Shown here: positions 37,376-45,720 of the stretch, piece after piece
Position numbering within the stretch: position 1 is the stretch's first letter
Layout: each line of letters starts with the position of its first letter
Assembly: GCF_028882255.1 (NCBI RefSeq)
Contig: NZ_JARBUY010000002.1
Coordinates: forward strand, 322,342 to 386,341
DNA: 64,000 nucleotides
Direction: 5' to 3'
Origin: Maribacter polysaccharolyticus
Lineage (GTDB): Bacteria; Bacteroidota; Bacteroidia; Flavobacteriales; Flavobacteriaceae
Made by a program: the position numbers and the translations under genes
Notes under the pieces: model-generated
What the model was told of the DNA's origin: nothing
What the model saw: the letters and a program-made list of their open reading frames with translations, nothing else
The model's database searches: none

Positions 37376-37974
37376 TAGTGAGCCGTTGGATATTTATTGT
37401 TTTCTTGGTATCCGGATGGTGCAGTGCCCAAGGGTCCCTGAATGAAGCTGACAACATTCTTATCGTATATCTATCAAGAACGAAAAACACTAAGGTTGTG
37501 GCCGAAATGATCCATGAAAATGTGGGCGGCGATGTGGTGGCACTGGAATTAAAAAATCCTTATCCGCAAAACTACAAGTCGATTGTGGCACAAGTGGCAG
37601 AAGAAAATCGCACCGGGTTTCTTCCGCCCCTAAAAACACAGATAAATATGGACAAGTATGATACCGTTTTTTTAGGCTTCCCCACATGGGGAATGCAACT
37701 GCCTCCACCAATTAAAAGCTTTTTGACCCGGCACGACCTTAAGGATAAAACGGTCATTCCTTTTAACACTAATGCTGGGTACGGTATTGGAAGTAGCTTT
37801 AGAACGGTGGAAAGCCTTTGCTCCGATTGCAACATTTTAGAAGGGTTTTCGGTAACCGGGGGTATTGAGAGGGATGGAATTTACTTGGCCATAAAAGGGA
37901 ACCGTAAAGTAGAAGTGAAAGAATTACTTGTGGAATGGCTTGAAAAGATTAAACCCCTGACTATCAAAAACTAA
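37372..37974 (+). CDS. Exported flavodoxin-like protein
   Basis: 200 residues. The signal peptide (MIVSRWIFIVFLVSGWCSAQ) precedes a flavodoxin fold: ILIVYLSRTKNTKVVAEMI corresponds to the FMN phosphate loop (usual T-x-T/S-G-x-T), then FLGFPTWGMQLPPPIKSFL. A periplasmic flavodoxin is unusual because FMN would need export or a flavin transferase. It may donate electrons to neighbouring exported oxidoreductases such as the molybdoenzyme (inference). Confidence 0.85.
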   Translation: MIVSRWIFIVFLVSGWCSAQGSLNEADNILIVYLSRTKNTKVVAEMIHENVGGDVVALELKNPYPQNYKSIVAQVAEENRTGFLPPLKTQINMDKYDTVFLGFPTWGMQLPPPIKSFLTRHDLKDKTVIPFNTNAGYGIGSSFRTVESLCSDCNILEGFSVTGGIERDGIYLAIKGNRKVEVKELLVEWLEKIKPLTIKN

Positions 37975-38070
37975 AAACAATTAGGATTTTGACAAAGTAG
38001 GTTAAAACTGTTTGAATTTCGTAGGCAACACCCAATATATAATCTTTATTTTTAAGTAAATTTTTTAAAA

Positions 38071-38535
38071 ATGGCAATATTCAACTTAAATATTAACGGA
38101 TCGGAACACAGTGTAGATGTTGATTCAAATACTCCAATGCTATGGGTGCTAAGAGACCATATTAAATTGGTAGGTACTAAATATGGTTGCGGTATCGCTC
38201 AATGTGGTGCCTGTACGGTGCATTTAGGTGACAATGCGGTACGTTCTTGCCAATTACCTGTTTCTGCTGTTGGGGAGCAAAAAATCACGACCATTGAAGG
38301 ACTGTCGGAACATGGTGATCATCCTGTACAAAAAGCTTGGCTGGAAATCGATGTACCCCAATGCGGATATTGCCAGGCAGGGCAGATAATGTCGGCCTCG
38401 GCCTTGTTGAAAAGGAATCCCAATCCGTCGGACGAAGAAATTGAAAGCGCTATGAACGGGAATATCTGTAGGTGTGGAACGTATACGCGAATCAAAAAAG
38501 CAATAAAAACAGCCGCTAGTTCGGAAAACGTTTAA
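38071..38535 (+). CDS. iorA: [2Fe-2S] subunit of an isoquinoline 1-oxidoreductase-type molybdoenzyme
   Basis: 154 residues, the usual length of IorA/small subunits of the xanthine-oxidase family. A plant-type [2Fe-2S] cluster is formed by [15 protein letters not shown] and the Cys in VRSCQ. A second cluster is formed by CGYCQAGQ and [12 protein letters not shown] in the four-helix domain. It transfers electrons from the molybdenum site. It has no signal and is presumably exported bound to the Tat-targeted large subunit encoded 16 bp downstream. Confidence 0.94.
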   Translation: MAIFNLNINGSEHSVDVDSNTPMLWVLRDHIKLVGTKYGCGIAQCGACTVHLGDNAVRSCQLPVSAVGEQKITTIEGLSEHGDHPVQKAWLEIDVPQCGYCQAGQIMSASALLKRNPNPSDEEIESAMNGNICRCGTYTRIKKAIKTAASSENV

Positions 38536-38551
38536 TTAAAAAATTTAGGAG

Positions 38552-40810
38552 ATGACAAAGCTAAAGACGCATATGGGACGTAGGGCCTTTATCAAGAATA
38601 CAAGTTTGGCAAGTGGCGGTTTGGTACTTGGCTTTAGTATTTTAAACTCCTGCAAGTCTGAGCAGGCAAAAGAGATAGCGGTCAGGGAAATGCCCAAGGA
38701 ATGGTTCGAGATGAATTCGTATTTGAAAATCGGTGATAATGGGGTTGTAACCATTTATACGCCCAATCCGGAATTCGGTCAGAATATCAGGACATCCATG
38801 CCCATGTTGGTGGCAGAAGAGTTGGATGTGGATTGGAAAGACGTGCTAGTGGAACAAGCACCCTATCATGCAGACAAATATGGATTTCAATTTACGGGGG
38901 GCAGTAGGGGAATAAGTGCCCGATGGGAGCCGCTTAGAATGGCCGGAGCAACCGCAAGGCAGATGTTGATAGCGGCGGCGGCAGAAACCTGGCAGGTACC
39001 CAAGGAAGAGATTACCGCAGAAGCAGGAGTATTACAACATGCAGCCACCAAAAAATCGGCCGGTTACGGAGAAATGGCTTCAGTTGCAGCAACACTTACC
39101 GTACCCGAAGAAGTACAACTAAAAGAGGTAAAGGATTTTAAACTGGTCAGCCGTTCGCAAAAAAATGTAGATGCAAAAAGCATTGTAACCGGTAGGCCTC
39201 TATTTGGCATGGATATTCAAGAGGAAGGAATGTTGATCGCCATGATCGAACATCCACCAGCTTTTGGTTTGACCTTAAAATCAGTGGATGGTGAAGCGGC
39301 TAAAGCCCTACCTGGAATCAAGGATGTGGTTACGATCAAGAGTTTTAAGGACGGATATGAAAAAGGCGGTTTCGACACCAACGCTTTTCCTGAATTGGTT
39401 GCGATAGTGGGCAACTCTACTTGGGAGGTGATGCAAGCTAAAAAGAAATTAAAAGTTGAATGGCAACCCATTACCGCCTATTCGGAAACAATCGCTGGGT
39501 TTGGTGGAAAACAAACGATTAACATTCCCGCAGGACTGGAATCTACCACGACCCATAAATCACAAATGGAAGCACTTGCTGCAAAACCGGGAAAAGTTGT
39601 CCGAAAAGATGGAAATCCAGAAGTAGCCTTTAAAAATGCAACAACGGTTTTGGAAAGAAGTTACTCGGCGCCTTTTCTTGCTCATAATAACATGGAGCCC
39701 TTGAATGCTTTTGCCCATGTAGCGGGTGATAAGGCGAAAATTGCAGCGCCAATACAGATTCCGTCTTTGATCATCCCTACCATTGCTAGTAGTCTGGGAA
39801 TACCGAAAGAGAATATTGAGATGGACCTTCCAAGAATGGGCGGTGGTTTTGGCCGCAAGGCCTATGCCCACTTTGTAGTGGAAGCGGCCCTGATTTCACA
39901 AAAAGTCAATGCACCTATCAAGTTAGTATATAGCCGTGAAGACGATATGACCAATGGAATTTATCGCCCAACCTATCACGCAACCTATCGCGCGGCTTTT
40001 GATGAAAACAATAATTTAACGGCATTACATGTTAAAGCAGGCGGGGTGCCGGAGAGTCCATTGTTCGCCAATCGTTTTCCGGCAGGGGCCATTGATAATT
40101 ATATGGCAGAAGAGTGGACCATTGATTCCAACATTACCATAGGTGCCTTTAGAGCTCCACGATCTAATTTTATGGCCGGTGCCGAACAAGCGTTCTTGGA
40201 TGAAGTTGCTGAAACCATGGGCAAGGACGCCATTCAATTTCGCTTGGACCTGCTAAAACGCGCCAAGGAAAATCCTGTAGGCGAACGGAATGATTATGAT
40301 GCTGATAGGTACGCCGGAGTCCTGGAATTGGTTCGTGAAAAATCGGCTTGGAAAGAAAATGATGCAACAAAACATCGAGGAGTATCGGCCTATTTTTGCC
40401 ATAACTCCTATGCGGCGCATGTACTAGATTTAAAGATGGAGAATGGTAAACCTGTTGTTGAAAAAGTAGTTTGTGCCATTGATTGTGGGGTTGTGATAAA
40501 TCCTGATGCGGCAACAAACATGGCCGAGGGAGCCATTACCGATGGTATTGGTAACGCCTTTTATGGGGAATTGACCTTTCAGGATGGGGTACCACAGAAA
40601 AACAATTTCCACCAATACCAAATGATCCGTATGAAAGAGGCACCGAAAGAAATCGACGTACATTTTGTGCAGAATGAAATCGACCCAACGGGTATGGGAG
40701 AACCGCCATTTCCCCCTGTTTTTGGAGCGGTGGCCAATGCATTGTACAAAGCAACGGGCCAACGGCATTATGAGCAACCTTTTGTTACTGGAAAGCAAAT
40801 AGTAGGATAA
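38552..40810 (+). CDS. iorB: Molybdopterin-binding subunit of an isoquinoline 1-oxidoreductase-type enzyme
   Basis: 752 residues. The Tat signal GRRAFIKNTSLASGGLVLG is followed by SILNSC, so it could become a membrane-attached lipoprotein. The aldehyde-oxidase/xanthine-dehydrogenase molybdenum domain is complete, including MGGGFGRKAY, GAFRAPRSNF and the C-terminal GMGEPPFPPVFGAVANAL, which holds the catalytic Glu. The family hydroxylates N-heteroaromatics or aldehydes with water as oxygen source. No FAD subunit, cytochrome or cofactor-maturation gene is in the window, so the host must supply MCD cofactor. Confidence 0.94.
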   Translation: MTKLKTHMGRRAFIKNTSLASGGLVLGFSILNSCKSEQAKEIAVREMPKEWFEMNSYLKIGDNGVVTIYTPNPEFGQNIRTSMPMLVAEELDVDWKDVLVEQAPYHADKYGFQFTGGSRGISARWEPLRMAGATARQMLIAAAAETWQVPKEEITAEAGVLQHAATKKSAGYGEMASVAATLTVPEEVQLKEVKDFKLVSRSQKNVDAKSIVTGRPLFGMDIQEEGMLIAMIEHPPAFGLTLKSVDGEAAKALPGIKDVVTIKSFKDGYEKGGFDTNAFPELVAIVGNSTWEVMQAKKKLKVEWQPITAYSETIAGFGGKQTINIPAGLESTTTHKSQMEALAAKPGKVVRKDGNPEVAFKNATTVLERSYSAPFLAHNNMEPLNAFAHVAGDKAKIAAPIQIPSLIIPTIASSLGIPKENIEMDLPRMGGGFGRKAYAHFVVEAALISQKVNAPIKLVYSREDDMTNGIYRPTYHATYRAAFDENNNLTALHVKAGGVPESPLFANRFPAGAIDNYMAEEWTIDSNITIGAFRAPRSNFMAGAEQAFLDEVAETMGKDAIQFRLDLLKRAKENPVGERNDYDADRYAGVLELVREKSAWKENDATKHRGVSAYFCHNSYAAHVLDLKMENGKPVVEKVVCAIDCGVVINPDAATNMAEGAITDGIGNAFYGELTFQDGVPQKNNFHQYQMIRMKEAPKEIDVHFVQNEIDPTGMGEPPFPPVFGAVANALYKATGQRHYEQPFVTGKQIVG

Positions 40811-41267
40811 CCGATTATAACTAACTTAACGGTTGACCTTTAATAAACAGCTATATACAAACGTTCATTTATTGCCGGATTCATTTTTTGAAAGATGGTC
40901 TTAAGAATTGAACCTTTTTTAGGACATTACAATGAAACTATTTTCAGATGACTAGCTTTTTGGCTTTGAACTGCTTTCATTTTCTTTATAATTCAATTTT
41001 TAATTGTTAATAACTCAAAATCCTTCTGTTTTAAACATATTTCAAATTGTATCATTTGAATCGTTTTGGAACCAAATGAAATTATCCAAATTTTATTTGG
41101 TTCGATTTGTACTGATTTAACATAAGTAAATGATAATCAATATTTTGTGAATAAAAATCCATATATAATCGAGTTTTAGCACCTCCCTGCAATTACCTTT
41201 ATCCATAGAATTCTACAAAGGAAAACAAAAGCGCTTTTGTTCATTTATTAATTTTAAAAAGAAACAA
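40811..41267. other. AT-rich spacer between cargo and element A backbone
   Basis: 457 bp without a gene. It includes a 9-bp inverted repeat GAACCAAAT/ATTTGGTTC (41069-41103) and the 18-bp palindrome listed next. The backbone promoter should lie here. Confidence 0.5.
41224..41241. promoter_or_regulatory. Perfect 18-bp palindrome upstream of the excisionase gene
   Basis: AACAAAAGCGCTTTTGTT, centred 35 bp before ATG 41268. Its position suits an operator controlling the excisionase and mobilization genes. No regulator can be assigned. Confidence 0.55.
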
Positions 41268-41552
41268 ATGGACACTATTTTAATCTTTGAACGACTTGAT
41301 CGTTTGGAAAGGCTATTAACGGCTAATAAAGAGGTACTCACCTTCGAGGAGACCTGTGACTATACCGGAATATCAAGGAGCTATCTTTACAAACTAACGG
41401 CCTCGGGAAATATTCCGCATTCAAAGCCCAACGGTAAGATGATCTTCTTCGAGAAATGCAAACTCAACGATTGGCTTCTCCAGAACAGCAGAAAGTCGCA
41501 TGCCGAAATTACCGACGATACACTTAAGTACACTTTCAAAAATAGAAGGTGA
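41268..41552 (+). CDS. Excisionase-family HTH protein of element A
   Basis: 94 residues. It has a helical N-terminus, then an excisionase/MerR-type motif TFEETCDYTGISRSYLYKL, followed by a wing (IPHSKPNGKMIFF) and FEKCKLNDWL. Such proteins act as recombination directionality factors or early regulators in Bacteroidetes mobilizable elements. Its stop overlaps the ATG of the VapE-like gene (TGATG), so translation is coupled. Confidence 0.88.
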   Translation: MDTILIFERLDRLERLLTANKEVLTFEETCDYTGISRSYLYKLTASGNIPHSKPNGKMIFFEKCKLNDWLLQNSRKSHAEITDDTLKYTFKNRR

Positions 41553-42745
41553 TGGACTCGCTAGGTAATGGCGAACAACTTTACCATGTAAAGGACGCCA
41601 AGAAAAAGACGGTCTACGACTATACCATGGAATATTTGGAGAGTAAGTATGACATTACATTTAACGAGATATCGCACGACTTCCAGATCGGGTTCAAAGC
41701 TTCCAAGGAATGGAAATATCTGAACCTGAATTCCCTGATCATCGAACTGGCGAAAGCGGGCATCGATATCCCCAATGGGAAATTGGAAACCCTGATCCGG
41801 TCGGAATGGATCCCAAAATGCAATCCCATCCGGGAATATTTTGAAAACCTCCCTAAATGGGATGGTCAGGATTATATACTAAAATTAGCCTCCTATGTAC
41901 CGACCTATGAGAAGGAAGCCTTTGAATATCATTTCAAGAAATGGCTGGTACGGACGATAAAATGTGCGTTGGAGGTACACTATTTCAACAAACAGGCCTT
42001 CGTACTGTCCCATCAGGGGCAGAACTCCGGTAAATCGACCTGGTGCCGGTTCCTATGTCCCCCTGAGCTAGCAGAATATATGGCCGAGGACATTAGTAAC
42101 GACAAGGATGCCAGGATACAGCTTTGCCGGAACTTTCTTTACAATCTGGACGAGCTGGCCGTACTTTCGAAAAAGGATGTGAATGCGCTAAAGTCCTTTT
42201 TCTCAAAGACCTTTATCAATGAACGATTGCCCTATGACAGAAAGAATACTACGCTACCTAGAATATGTTCCTTTGTAGGCTCTACTAATATGGCCTCATT
42301 TTTAAATGATGAGACCGGCTCCGTTCGCTGGCTCTGTTTTGAATTAAAAGGGAAAATCGATTTTGGGTATTCGAAGGAAGTTGATATTAATAGGGTTTGG
42401 TCACAGGCGTATTATCTCGCTTACACAGACCCAAACTTTAATCCTGAACTTTCCATTAAGGATATCCAAGAGAACGAGGAGCGGAACAAGAAGTACACTA
42501 AGCTCACCACGGAAGAGGAACTAGTTTCCAAATATTTTGAAAAGTCCGACAACATCGATGATTTTGTTACCGCCTCAGATGTACTGGTCAAACTCAGCTG
42601 CCTAAACCTTCGCCTGAACCAGATAAACTTGGGACGGGCATTATCCGGATTCAATTTTCAAAGGATAAAGCACCCCAAACGACAGGTGTACGGATATCTG
42701 GCCAAACCCATTTTTGGAAAGACACCTTGGGAGGTTGAACTTTAG
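41552..42745 (+). CDS. VapE/VirE-family P-loop ATPase (SF3-like helicase)
   Basis: 397 residues from ATG 41552 (overlapping the upstream TGA); the adjacent GTG 41549 is less likely. Walker A is GQNSGKST (Gly156-Thr163), Walker B lies in FLYNLDEL and the SF3-like Asn motif in FVGSTNMASF. The N-terminal ~120 residues contain the helical PIREYFENLPKWDGQDYI block typical of virulence-associated-E proteins. It is likely the replicative helicase of the excised element together with the toprim primase that follows. Confidence 0.9.
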   Translation: MDSLGNGEQLYHVKDAKKKTVYDYTMEYLESKYDITFNEISHDFQIGFKASKEWKYLNLNSLIIELAKAGIDIPNGKLETLIRSEWIPKCNPIREYFENLPKWDGQDYILKLASYVPTYEKEAFEYHFKKWLVRTIKCALEVHYFNKQAFVLSHQGQNSGKSTWCRFLCPPELAEYMAEDISNDKDARIQLCRNFLYNLDELAVLSKKDVNALKSFFSKTFINERLPYDRKNTTLPRICSFVGSTNMASFLNDETGSVRWLCFELKGKIDFGYSKEVDINRVWSQAYYLAYTDPNFNPELSIKDIQENEERNKKYTKLTTEEELVSKYFEKSDNIDDFVTASDVLVKLSCLNLRLNQINLGRALSGFNFQRIKHPKRQVYGYLAKPIFGKTPWEVEL

Positions 42746-42969
42746 AAAAGGCGAAAAACGAGCTACCTATTTACCTCAAGGACCTGTATCTCCACACTAG
42801 CGGGAGCTACCTTAAGGTAAGATATATAAACAACTAGTTACCTAGGTATTACCAAACCTACCTTATTCGGTAAGATGGGTAAGGTCAAATTTATACCCAC
42901 CTAAGCCCTGAACGCCAATAAATACGGATGTAGGTAGTAAGGTAACCTAAATCAGATAAAAAGAGGCTG
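42746..42969. repeat. Dense TACC/GGTA motif cluster, candidate replication origin or operator
   Basis: Within ~200 bp there are seven TACC and six GGTA 4-mers, many in short inverted pairs (CTACCTTAAGGTAAG, TTACCTAGGTATTACC, CTACCTTATTCGGTAAG). No ORF. It lies between the helicase and primase genes. Such iterated sites could bind an initiator or repressor. Confidence 0.5.
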
Positions 42970-43926
42970 ATGAAAGAAAAAAGAACAAATAGACTATCGT
43001 GTGAAAGAGCCCGAGCTTTTCCCATCGAAAAAGAGCTGGCAAAACTCGGGCACTTTCCGACCAAGGAGAACGAAAAGGAAGCTTGGTATCTGAGCCCTTT
43101 CCGCTCAGAGACCCAAGCCTCTTTCAAGGTGTCCAAGAGACTTAATAGATGGTACGACCATGGGGAAGGAACCGGTGGAAATGTTATCGACCTGGTATGT
43201 AGAATGAGACAATGCACCGTAAAAGAAGCTTTACGAATAATCGGAGAGGATAAGAACTCTTTTTTATTTCAACAGCGGCCCAATTTTAAGGTGGAACAAC
43301 AGGATAAGATATCCGTAAAAGAAGTCAAGGAACTTACCCATTATGCTTTGCGGCGTTATTTAAGTTCCAGATCTATTTCAACCGCAACCGCGAAGAAATA
43401 CATTAGTGAGGTCCATTATAGTTTTAAGAATAAGAACTACTTCGCCATCGGTTTTAAAAACGATTCCGGGGGATGGGAACTTCGTAACAAATATTATAAG
43501 AACTGTAGTTCGCCTAAGGACATCACCCACATCAAAAAAGGAAACGGAAAACTCATCGTTACCGAAGGCGTGTTCGACTTACTATCCCTTCTTAGCTATA
43601 ATGAAATTTTTGAAGCAGAGTATGATTTTTTGGTCCTGAACTCAACTGCTTTCGTTTCAAAAGCAATGGAAATAATGAAAGGTTATTTGCAAATCGACCT
43701 TTACTTGGATAACGATCCGAATGGAAGAAGGACGACCCAACAATTAATGGCCCGTTCCACAAACTGCCTTGACATATCAATGCTTTACGAAGGGTTCAAG
43801 GATATGAACGAATGGCTGGTAAATTATGCTAAAAAGGGACTTGGTCAGGAAGCGCGAGATGTGTCTTTGTTGCCACAAAGGCAAACTCGCTTTACTCCCG
43901 ATGGTCGCAAAGAAAAAGAAAAATGA
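42970..43926 (+). CDS. Toprim/CHC2-like DNA primase of element A
   Basis: 318 residues. The N-terminal region keeps the CHC2-domain context (FRSETQASFKVSKRLNRWYD, GTGGNVIDLVC) but lacks the zinc Cys residues. A toprim domain follows with Glu in LIVTEGVFDLLSLL and the Asp pair in DLYLDNDPNG. This layout is common in Bacteroidetes mobilizable transposons, next to VapE-like ATPases. It primes replication or the complementary strand after transfer (inference). Confidence 0.88.
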   Translation: MKEKRTNRLSCERARAFPIEKELAKLGHFPTKENEKEAWYLSPFRSETQASFKVSKRLNRWYDHGEGTGGNVIDLVCRMRQCTVKEALRIIGEDKNSFLFQQRPNFKVEQQDKISVKEVKELTHYALRRYLSSRSISTATAKKYISEVHYSFKNKNYFAIGFKNDSGGWELRNKYYKNCSSPKDITHIKKGNGKLIVTEGVFDLLSLLSYNEIFEAEYDFLVLNSTAFVSKAMEIMKGYLQIDLYLDNDPNGRRTTQQLMARSTNCLDISMLYEGFKDMNEWLVNYAKKGLGQEARDVSLLPQRQTRFTPDGRKEKEK

Positions 43927-44228
43927 AAAGGACCTATATCAAGTTCCGGTGCTCCATCTACGAGAAAAAACTGCTCAGGAAAAGAGCGGAACGGGCGGGA
44001 CTTTCCCTCTCCGAATATTGCCGTAGCTCCGCTTTCGGAAATGCCGTTATCGAAAGATTGACCGAGGAACAATCGGACCATTATAAAATGCTAGTGAAGT
44101 ATAAGGGGAACTTTAACCGGATCGGGAATATGTTCAGGAAACACAATCCTAAACTGGCTAGCGAGGTGGAGCAACTGGCGGAGGAAATACGCAAGCACCT
44201 TTATAATTTCAGAAGAACAAAGCAATGA
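43923..44228 (+). CDS. mobC: MobC-type relaxosome protein
   Basis: 101 residues. The N-terminus is a ribbon-helix-helix-like segment (KRTYIKFRCSIYEKKLLRKR, SLSEYCRSSAFG), and the C-terminal helix NRIGNMFRKHNPKLASEVEQ matches bacterial MobC. It binds oriT and assists the relaxase. It overlaps the primase gene and the MobA gene by 4 bp each. Confidence 0.87.
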   Translation: MKRTYIKFRCSIYEKKLLRKRAERAGLSLSEYCRSSAFGNAVIERLTEEQSDHYKMLVKYKGNFNRIGNMFRKHNPKLASEVEQLAEEIRKHLYNFRRTKQ

Positions 44229-45094
44229 TAGGAAAGGGAACGTCCATAGCACATACGGGCACAAGTATCGATTACGGTTGGAACCAGGAGAAGGATGTGG
44301 AAATCGTTTTCAGCCAACATTTGGCCGGTAACAGTCCCCAAGAGATCACCGAGGAGTTCAGGTTGATACAGGAAGAGAACACCCGTTGCCAAAAGAACAC
44401 CTTGAGCTTTATCCTCAGTCCGACACAAGAGGATGGTAGGAACCTTTCCAAGGAACAGTTAGGGGAACTGACCCAAAAGTTCATCAAGGAAATGGGGTTA
44501 AAGGAGCGGCAGGCCATCGCCTTTGTCCATAGGGACAAGGCACATACCCATGTTCATTTGTACGTAAACCGTATCGGTTTCGATGGCAAGGCCTACAATG
44601 ACAGTTTTATAGGGAAGCGTAGCCAATTGGCCGCCGAGAACGTGGCCAAGGAAATGGGGCTGACCACGGTCAAGGAAGTACAATTGGAAAAGGAACTGGA
44701 TTCCATAAAAATCCGTCTTGAAATAAAGGCCATACATCATAAAGTAATGGAGAGCGACAGGCCAAAAACATTGGACTCCTACATCAAGGCCATGCAGGAA
44801 AGGAACGTGGAGGTCATCCCGACCATTAATAAAGCGAACATGTTACAGGGATTCCGGTTCCAATATGAGGGCCATAACTTCAAGGCCAGTGAGGTACACC
44901 GCTCTATGTCCGGGGGAAGAATCATGGCACAACTTTCCCAGAACAAAGGGATTGTAAAACCAAAGGAAGTCGGAAAATTGGTCCAGCTTATGGGGAAAAC
45001 CGTGGAAATGAGCACCAATCTTGTAACGAGCATCGCCAAGAACATCATCAAAAAAACCATCAAAAGGGCCATCGATACTGGAATAGGATTTTAA
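44225..45094 (+). CDS. mobA: MobA relaxase (MOBP-type mobilization nuclease)
   Basis: 289 residues, a compact relaxase domain. The histidine metal motif is HRDKAHTHVHLYVNR, with His102, His107, His109 and His111. Tyr17 in HTGTSIDYGWN is a candidate nicking residue. The relaxase C-terminal half (KTLDSYIKAMQERNVEV, GFRFQYEGHNFKASEVH) matches Bacteroidetes mobilizable elements. It should nick oriT and pilot the strand through a helper conjugation system, as no mating-pair genes are present. Confidence 0.92.
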   Translation: MIGKGTSIAHTGTSIDYGWNQEKDVEIVFSQHLAGNSPQEITEEFRLIQEENTRCQKNTLSFILSPTQEDGRNLSKEQLGELTQKFIKEMGLKERQAIAFVHRDKAHTHVHLYVNRIGFDGKAYNDSFIGKRSQLAAENVAKEMGLTTVKEVQLEKELDSIKIRLEIKAIHHKVMESDRPKTLDSYIKAMQERNVEVIPTINKANMLQGFRFQYEGHNFKASEVHRSMSGGRIMAQLSQNKGIVKPKEVGKLVQLMGKTVEMSTNLVTSIAKNIIKKTIKRAIDTGIGF

Positions 45095-45108
45095 AAAAAC
45101 AAGAAGCT

Positions 45109-45582
45109 ATGGGATATAAAAAACTGGACGAAGTAATGGAACTGCTCACAGACGAGTTGGATGGGTTCAACAAGTCCATCGTTAGATTGGAAAGGTTGAC
45201 CCAAAATACGGACAACATCAAAGTGATACCCGACACTACCGAAATCGAACGATTGCTCCAAGAGCATTTGAATTCCGAGAAGGTAAATACCGAAAGGCTT
45301 CAGGAATCCCTTCAGGTTATTACGGTGCAGATTTCAAAAGCAAGATTGGTTCCGAAAATACAACAATGGATTCAATACTCGATTTGGTTCATTTCCTTGG
45401 TCATCATAGGATACCTGGCCCTGCAGGTATCCCGAATCGAGGAAGTCCAGGAAAGGGCCTTTACCGAGGGAGGGAAAGAAGTAATCTCTGACCTGAGAGG
45501 GTATTTTGACCAGAATCCCGGGCATTACGAATCGTACCGGAAATGGTTAACGAAAAAAGATAGTGTTCCAAACCGAAAGTAG
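45109..45582 (+). CDS. Small membrane protein accompanying MobA
   Basis: 157 residues. A helical N-terminal part (about 1-80, coiled-coil-prone) precedes one transmembrane helix (WFISLVIIGYLALQV, about 88-105), then a charged C-terminus. It lies 14 bp after mobA. Similar small anchored proteins follow relaxase genes in other Bacteroidetes mobilizable units. It may tether the relaxosome to the membrane (inference). The exact family is not recognised. Confidence 0.75.
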   Translation: MGYKKLDEVMELLTDELDGFNKSIVRLERLTQNTDNIKVIPDTTEIERLLQEHLNSEKVNTERLQESLQVITVQISKARLVPKIQQWIQYSIWFISLVIIGYLALQVSRIEEVQERAFTEGGKEVISDLRGYFDQNPGHYESYRKWLTKKDSVPNRK

Positions 45583-45593
45583 GGTGCGCCCTA

Positions 45594-45641
45594 TGGAATT
45601 TTTGCTTTACGCTTATCTGCCGGAACACTACAAAAATTCCA
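45594..45641. other. Perfect 11-bp inverted repeat, candidate oriT or convergent terminator
   Basis: TGGAATTTTTG (45594-45604) and CAAAAATTCCA (45631-45641) with a 26-nt loop, beside a short AGGG/CCCT pair at 45581-45592. It sits between the 3' ends of the mob genes and the integrase, so it may terminate both; an oriT stem is an alternative. Confidence 0.5.
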
Positions 45642-45720
45642 CAGGATCCAGGCGCAGAAAAGTTATGGTAAGATTTGGGTTTAAATGGTTACTTGATATA
45701 CCTCTAGTTGAAAATGAATT

